Positions 59,313 through 64,000 of a stretch of DNA of 64,000 nt are shown here, piece by piece (the stretch's first letter is position 1; every line of letters begins with the position of its first letter). Below the pieces are notes generated by a model that was given only the letters and a program-made list of their open reading frames with translations, was not told the DNA's origin and did no database searches. The position numbers and the translations under genes were made by a program. The stretch is taken from NCBI RefSeq assembly GCF_024494725.1, contig NZ_JANHDK010000001.1:1178001-1242000 (forward strand). The letters are read 5' to 3'. The DNA is from Haloplanus ruber. GTDB taxonomy: Archaea; Halobacteriota; Halobacteria; Halobacteriales; Haloferacaceae.

Positions 59313-59651
59313 TCACTGGTCAAGCGTCGATACGTCGGCGATGGTGACAGCCATGCCGAACAGCATGAGGCCGAATCCGACCGCCCCGACCGGGACAGAG
59401 ACTCGAAACAGCGACGACATGGCGAACGCGCCGACGCCGCCGCCGATTGCCCCGAGCTTTCGTGACGGATCGGGTTGGCGGCTCAAGGAAACCCACGTTT
59501 GCCAGTGAGCGAGTACGAGTGCGGTCGTGGGACCGTAGACGATAGGCACCGAGAGGAGGGTAAGACCGGTCGAATCGGCGGTGACCGCGGTGAGGGCGGC
59601 GATCCCGACGGCGACGGCGGTGGCGACGAGGTAGCGGAGGGAACGGCGCAT
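59313..59651 (-). CDS. Small membrane protein
   Basis: A 112-residue hydrophobic protein with about four membrane segments, starting RRSLRYLVATAVAVGIAALT and containing GAIGGGVGAFAMSSL and GAVGFGLMLFGMAVTIADV. No family is recognised. The ATG at 59651 (MRRSLRYL) is preferred to 59690, which adds an Arg-rich stretch. It lies between the zinc-finger gene and purA on the same strand. Confidence 0.55.
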   Translation of the reverse strand: MRRSLRYLVATAVAVGIAALTAVTADSTGLTLLSVPIVYGPTTALVLAHWQTWVSLSRQPDPSRKLGAIGGGVGAFAMSSLFRVSVPVGAVGFGLMLFGMAVTIADVSTLDQ

Positions 59652-59714
59652 GGAACCGACTCGCCGCGAGGGGTAAAAGGACTCTCGCACCGTCGCCGGC
59701 CGTGCAACGCCCCG

Positions 59715-61037
59715 TTATGCGAACGGATCGACGAGTTCGACGGTGTCCGCGCGGTCCGGGCCGACGCCGACAGCGTAGATGGGGGCGCCGACCTCGTCGC
59801 TCAGATACTCCAGGTACGTGCGAGCGTTCGCCGGGAGCGCATCGTAGCCGTCCTCGGCGACGGTGGACCAGTCGACCTCCGGCCACGGGTCGAACTCCTT
59901 CAGAATGGGGTCACACTCCGCCCAGCGTTCGGTCGTCGCTGGCATCGTCTCCAGTCGCTCGCCGTCGAGGTCGTAGGCGTGGCCGACCTTCACCTCGTCC
60001 AGACCGGCCAACACGTCCAGGTGGTTGACGGCGATGCCGGTGAACCCGCTCGCCCGGGCCGCGTGACGGAGCATCGGCACGTCGAGCCAACCGATGCGGC
60101 GCGGGCGGCCGGTGACGGTGCCGAACTCGCCGCCTTTCTCGCGGATGTAGTCTGCGAGGTCCTCGTCGTCGCCGTCGAGTTCCGTCGGGAGCGGCCCGGT
60201 CCCGACACGCGAGAGGTAGGCCTTCACGATGCCGACTACCTCGCCGCGGCCAATGACCGTCGGGCCGACGCCCGACCCCGTCGACGCCCCGCCAGCCGTC
60301 GGGTTCGAGGACGTAACGTACGGGTAGATACCGTGGTCGATGTCGATAGAAGTCCCCTGTGCGCCCTCGAACAGCAGTTCCGCACCGTCGTCGAGTTTCC
60401 GTCCGAGGAAGTCACCGGCGTTCACCGTCATGTCCTCCTCGGCGAGTCGGCGGCCGACGGCGGCGTACTCCTCGTGGAGGGCGTCGATGTCGAACTCCTC
60501 GCCGGCCTTCAGGCCGAACACCTCCTCCACGACCGCGCGCTTTTGCGGGACGACGTACTCCAGTCGGTCCCGGAGCACGTCGGAGTCGAGTAGGTCGCCG
60601 ACGCGGATGCCCCGGCGGCCGACCTTGTCCTCGTAGGTGGGGCCGATGCCGCGACCCGTGGTGCCGGCTTCGAGGTCGTCGTCGCTTTTCGCCTCCTCCT
60701 CGATGCCGTCGAGAACGCGGTGGTACGGCATGATGACGTGGGCACGGCGTGCGACCCGGACGTCGGGGTCGAGTCCCCGCTCTCGGAGGGCGTCGATCTC
60801 GTCGAACAGCGTGCGCGGGTTAACGACACAGCCGTTGCCGAGGATGCCGGTCTTGTCGCGGACGGCGCCACTCGGCACCAGCGACAGCTTGTACTCCTCG
60901 CCATCCTCGACGACGGTGTGGCCGGCATTGTCCCCGCCCTGGTACCGGACCACGATGTCGGCGTTCCCACCCCACAGGTCGACGAGGGCACCCTTGCCCT
61001 CGTCTCCGAGCTGGGACCCGACGATGGTGACAGTCAT
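59715..61037 (-). CDS. purA: Adenylosuccinate synthetase
   Basis: A 440-residue enzyme that converts IMP and Asp to adenylosuccinate with GTP, the first committed step from IMP to AMP. The N-terminal P-loop is GSQLGDEGKGALVDLWG; IMP and Asp contacts follow in GGDNAGHTVV. The central GRGIGPTYEDK and the C-terminal TVTGRPRRIGWLDV are all canonical. The length is normal. A TATA-like GGTTTAGCG lies about 25 bases upstream. It is not linked to neighbours by function. Confidence 0.95.
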   Translation of the reverse strand: MTVTIVGSQLGDEGKGALVDLWGGNADIVVRYQGGDNAGHTVVEDGEEYKLSLVPSGAVRDKTGILGNGCVVNPRTLFDEIDALRERGLDPDVRVARRAHVIMPYHRVLDGIEEEAKSDDDLEAGTTGRGIGPTYEDKVGRRGIRVGDLLDSDVLRDRLEYVVPQKRAVVEEVFGLKAGEEFDIDALHEEYAAVGRRLAEEDMTVNAGDFLGRKLDDGAELLFEGAQGTSIDIDHGIYPYVTSSNPTAGGASTGSGVGPTVIGRGEVVGIVKAYLSRVGTGPLPTELDGDDEDLADYIREKGGEFGTVTGRPRRIGWLDVPMLRHAARASGFTGIAVNHLDVLAGLDEVKVGHAYDLDGERLETMPATTERWAECDPILKEFDPWPEVDWSTVAEDGYDALPANARTYLEYLSDEVGAPIYAVGVGPDRADTVELVDPFA

Positions 61038-61248
61038 GTCCGTCCGGAGATTTCAGCCCCCTCGCTAAACCGATTACGATACGCTCACGCCGGGCGACAC
61101 GAGTCGAGGTGAGCGGAACCGACACCGGGAACGGCGGCCGCGACCCGAAGCGTTAACTACTCTCACCGCGCACCTCTTAGCATTCAGTTCCGAGACGTCG
61201 GGTCTCACAGCAACTTTTAAAACCCGCAACGACGAGTTAACAAGTGTC

Positions 61249-61554
61249 ATGATAGACAGGCTCGAGAAAGAAGTCGACATGCTCGAACGCCATCTTCAGG
61301 TGTTGAAGATGGTCATCGGCAACGAACCTATCGGTATCGTGAAGATGTCCAACGAGACGGGCTACCCGCATCACAAGGTCCGGTACTCCCTGCGAGTCCT
61401 CGAAGAGGAGAACCTCATCGAGCCATCGAGCCAGGGAGCGATCACCACCGAGGACACCGCGGACTTCGTCGACGAACTCGACGAGAAGATCGACTCCATC
61501 GTCGACAAGCTCGACTCGATGAAAATCGAGGAGACCGCCGAGATCCAGAGTTAA
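61249..61554 (+). CDS. Winged-helix protein of unknown targets
   Basis: A 101-residue protein. The first half is a helix plus winged helix (HLQVLKMVIGNEPIGIVKMS, then TGYPHHKVRYSLRVLEEENL), and the C-terminal half is a coiled coil rich in Asp, Glu and Lys (VDELDEKIDSIVDKLDSMK). It looks like a dimeric DNA-binding protein. TATA-like ACTTTTAAAACC lies about 33 bases upstream. Its stop codon overlaps the stop of the convergent long gene by two bases. The targets are unknown. Confidence 0.72.
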   Translation: MIDRLEKEVDMLERHLQVLKMVIGNEPIGIVKMSNETGYPHHKVRYSLRVLEEENLIEPSSQGAITTEDTADFVDELDEKIDSIVDKLDSMKIEETAEIQS

Positions 61555-63611
61555 AGCTCCGGAACAGTCAAAAAGAACTCGTCGTCTCGTGCCTCGACCA
61601 GACACAGGTGGAATCCGGCCTTCCGCGAAATCTTCACGTAACTCCGCCGTGAACTCCGGCTGAAGAGGCCACCGCGGGTGGCGTCGACTGCGGTCTTCAT
61701 CGCCTCCGAATCGAAGAAACTCGCCGACACGAAGAAGGCCGCCGCGAGCGTCCCAACCCGTTCGCTCACGCGACTCGCACCGTCGATCAGTTCCTCGACT
61801 ACCGGCGCCGCGGTCGGATCGCGGCCCTCGTCGAACGCGGCGACGAACAGCGGGTCGCCCATCTTGTCCCGGAAGATCACGTCGAACGACTCGGACACCG
61901 ACTCCGGCCGGTTTTCGGCCGTCACGTCCACGGTCCCGTCGAGGTCGATGCGGTCGATGCGCTCGACTGCCTCGTACAGTTTCGAGAGCGCCGGCCGCGT
62001 GTCGGTCTGCCTGATCTCGTAGGTCAGCGCGGTCAACAGCCACTCCGCGAACCGGTATTCGGTCGTCTCACGGAGGAAGGCCTCAAACGGCCGGCCGTCG
62101 ACGGACAGCCCACCCGTCTCGAACTCCGTGTGGTGGGCGAGCCGCAGGTTATCACGAAGCGTCGACTCGTCGATACGGCCCTGTGCGGCGCGTTCGAGCG
62201 TCCCCGCGGTCTTGTCCTCGTACCGGACGAACAGGTTCGTTCCTGCGAGCGCCTCTGCGGGCGCGAGACTCCGCGACGCAGCCGGGGGGTCGTCGCTCTC
62301 CAGACGCTCGATCTCCGCCTCTAATTCGGCTACCCGTTCCTCCAGACGCTCGGCGGCGGCACGATGCTCGTCGCGCTCGGTCGCGATCCGGTCGCGTTCG
62401 GCCTCGACCTCCGATTTCGCCTTGCGAACGGTGTCGAGTTCCCGACGCAACCGCGCGGCCTCGTTGTCGGTCACCGGTTCGGCCGCCGACGCCGCGTCGT
62501 CGACCTCGTCGGCCGGCGTGGACTCGACGCCGTCGGCCGCTCCGGTGGCCGCCATCCGATCACTCGTGTTCCCGTCGTCCGACTCCGTGTCGTCCGCCGG
62601 ATCGGCTCCGGACTCTTCGACGGGGTCGACCGCCACATCCTCCGTGGTCACCGTCCCCGCGTCCGCCGCCGTCACCGTTCCGTCCGCGTCGACTCCGCCG
62701 GACTCCGGGTCGTCCGTCGTCGCGGAGGCTTCGGTCGCCGTGTCGCCGGTCGTCGTCTCGGTGGGTGTGTCGGCATCGTCGTCCGCGTCGTCGCCATCCG
62801 TGTCGGCGTCGTCTGCGACCACCTCGGGAGTCACCCAGTCGGGGGCTATCGCGTCAGCGTCGTCTCCGGCGCTGTCGTCCGTCGGCGTCCGGTCGGTCGA
62901 CGCGGCGGCGAACGCCTCGTCCGTGGCGTCGTCGTCCGTGCCGTCGCCGGTGTCGACGTCGTCAAATGCGGCGTCGGCCCGATCCGTCTCGGGGTCTGGG
63001 TCTGTGGTCGCGGTGTCGGGACCTGCCCCGGTGACGGGGGATGCCCCGCTCTCGTCTCCGCCACGTGGATCCGGTTTCGGCAACTCGACGACGTCGATAT
63101 CGGCATCGACGACGGAGTAGATGCCCACCTCGTCGGCCGCGCGTTCGAACGCCTCGTCGCCGGTCAGGAGGCGCCGACTGTTGCCCACGTAGGCGACCGG
63201 GAGTGACCGGCCGCCGTAGTAGACGACGTAGTAATCGCCCGAGAGGACGTTCTCCGAGAGTTCGACGTAGCCGACGAAGTTCCCCGAGGAGAGCGTGCCG
63301 TCGATTTCGGTCAGCGGCGTCTCGTTGGAGTAGTACTGACCGCGAGTCTGACCCCCGCCGGCCCGCATCGCGTAGAGGAGCGGCAGAGAGCTGTCGGGCG
63401 CCGTGTAGGCCGTCAGCGACGCGTCCTCGAAGTCGTCGATGTCGCCGTCGAACACCCCCAGATACCGGCCGTTGAGGACGAACGTCCACGCGGCACCGTC
63501 GGTGACGGCGCCCGAGAACTCCGCGTCAGCGAGGTCGTACAGCCCGACGACGCCGTCGGAGACGGGGTGGTCTCCCCACTCGGTCACCGCGTCTAGAATC
63601 TCGCTGTCCAT
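61551..63611 (-). CDS. Large haloarchaeal protein with disordered acidic centre and coiled coil
   Basis: A 686-residue protein. The N-terminal about 190 residues are globular and beta-rich (YDLADAEFSGAVTD, YVVYYGGRSLPVAYVGNS). A very acidic, Thr/Asp/Ala-rich segment of about 190 residues is probably disordered. A coiled coil (RRELDTVRKAKSEVEAERDR) precedes a C-terminal domain of about 230 residues (NLFVRYEDKTAGTLERAAQG start, GFHLCLVEARDDEFFLTVPE end). No enzyme motif is visible. The start at 63611 (MDSEILDAVTEW) is preferred to 63788, whose extra residues are in the upstream promoter. Confidence 0.7.
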   Translation of the reverse strand: MDSEILDAVTEWGDHPVSDGVVGLYDLADAEFSGAVTDGAAWTFVLNGRYLGVFDGDIDDFEDASLTAYTAPDSSLPLLYAMRAGGGQTRGQYYSNETPLTEIDGTLSSGNFVGYVELSENVLSGDYYVVYYGGRSLPVAYVGNSRRLLTGDEAFERAADEVGIYSVVDADIDVVELPKPDPRGGDESGASPVTGAGPDTATTDPDPETDRADAAFDDVDTGDGTDDDATDEAFAAASTDRTPTDDSAGDDADAIAPDWVTPEVVADDADTDGDDADDDADTPTETTTGDTATEASATTDDPESGGVDADGTVTAADAGTVTTEDVAVDPVEESGADPADDTESDDGNTSDRMAATGAADGVESTPADEVDDAASAAEPVTDNEAARLRRELDTVRKAKSEVEAERDRIATERDEHRAAAERLEERVAELEAEIERLESDDPPAASRSLAPAEALAGTNLFVRYEDKTAGTLERAAQGRIDESTLRDNLRLAHHTEFETGGLSVDGRPFEAFLRETTEYRFAEWLLTALTYEIRQTDTRPALSKLYEAVERIDRIDLDGTVDVTAENRPESVSESFDVIFRDKMGDPLFVAAFDEGRDPTAAPVVEELIDGASRVSERVGTLAAAFFVSASFFDSEAMKTAVDATRGGLFSRSSRRSYVKISRKAGFHLCLVEARDDEFFLTVPEL

Positions 63612-63684
63612 TACCGGATATGCCTCCGAGCGATGCAAATACCTTCCGGCAACCGACGGCGGCGACGCCGTGTTTCCGGCGACA

Positions 63685-63909
63685 CTACTCCTCGCGGAAC
63701 TCGACAGCGACGCGACGGCGTTCCCCGTCGACGTACTTGTAGCGCTCGTCCGGGTCCTCTTCCTCGGTCCGGCGGTGGGAGCCGTCACAGAAGGGGTACT
63801 CCTCGCTCAGGCCACAGAGGCAGACCGCCACGTCCCCCTTCTCCGCGTCGATGTCCGCCGGCGTGATGATCTTCGGTCCCGTCGCGGTGTGGGTCACTTC
63901 CCGTGCCAT
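63685..63909 (-). CDS. CDGSH-type iron-sulfur protein
   Basis: A 74-residue protein with one CDGSH motif: CLCGLSEEYPFCDGSHRR, giving the C-x-C-x8-C-D-G-S-H pattern of a 2Fe-2S site with three Cys and one His. The start at 63909 (MAREVTHTATGPKI) is used. Members are soluble in prokaryotes and are thought to act in electron transfer or redox sensing. A TATA-like TTAAGG lies upstream on the minus strand. Confidence 0.88.
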   Translation of the reverse strand: MAREVTHTATGPKIITPADIDAEKGDVAVCLCGLSEEYPFCDGSHRRTEEEDPDERYKYVDGERRRVAVEFREE

Positions 63910-63970
63910 ACCACGCGGTCGGGTGGCCGTCACCTTAACCGCGGTGCCGGGAGTGGCGCCGTCGCCGCGG

Positions 63971-64000
63971 TCAGTGCTTGTGCGTGAACAGCAGCGGACT
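63971..64000 (-). CDS. Possible 3' end of a gene running off the window
   Basis: A minus-strand frame enters from the window edge and ends at a TGA (63973-63971), giving the C-terminal peptide SPLLFTHKH. The rest of the gene lies outside, so no function can be given. It may also be noncoding. Confidence 0.3.
   Translation of the reverse strand, partial: SPLLFTHKH

Overview
The window is from a haloarchaeon (class Halobacteria). The DNA is GC-rich with strong G/C preference at third codon positions, the predicted proteins are very acidic, secreted proteins carry twin-arginine lipoprotein signals, and many genes have a TATA-like box 25-32 bases before the start codon, as expected for leaderless mRNA. 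Typical haloarchaeal genes include gfcR, PAN, SufCBD, an intein-containing PolB and an intron-containing tRNA-Gln. No CRISPR array, rRNA or insertion sequence was seen.

Layout. 0.4-5 kb: a GbsR/MarR-type regulator with an operator-like palindrome, a V4R-like protein and a large REC/PAS/GAF histidine kinase. 5-13 kb: the core of the semi-phosphorylative Entner-Doudoroff pathway, with a coupled gdh-gfcR-trmB operon, a HAD hydrolase, KDPG aldolase, KDG kinase and an aldehyde:ferredoxin oxidoreductase, followed by two ubiquitin-like beta-grasp genes. 13-18.5 kb: an MDR oxidoreductase, two divergent chaperonin paralogues facing each other and a cyclase-family hydrolase. 18.5-28.5 kb: two complete sugar ABC importers (a ribose type on the minus strand and a CUT1 type on the plus strand) separated by a UlaG-like lactonase. 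28.5-37.5 kb: two close enolase-superfamily paralogues around a Usp gene, a gluconate/galactonate dehydratase-like enzyme, an aldo-keto reductase, a second DapA/KDG-type aldolase and an MFS transporter. Together these suggest a locus for taking up and degrading sugars and sugar acids, with its own regulators.

37.5-42 kb holds a 33-residue zinc protein, a DICT sensor protein and a second large histidine kinase. 42-47.5 kb holds tRNA-Gln(UUG) with an intron, a zinc-rich HNH protein, a DtxR/SirR regulator with a ferritin-like partner, and sufCBD for Fe-S assembly. 47.5-57 kb is an information-processing block: PolB with an intein, small haloarchaeal proteins, and rad50-mre11. 57-64 kb holds a winged-helix gene, PAN, small conserved proteins, purA, a winged-helix protein overlapping a large coiled-coil protein, and a CDGSH Fe-S protein.

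The strongest unusual signal is a pair of in-frame arrays of short palindromes, one in each histidine kinase, at the same place after the N-box of the ATPase domain. The stems differ between units by paired, mostly synonymous changes that keep base pairing, so the DNA or RNA hairpin, not only the peptide, appears to be conserved. Other items worth attention are the two chaperonin paralogues with altered nucleotide-binding motifs, the PolB intein ending in Gln, and palindromes overlapping several core promoters.
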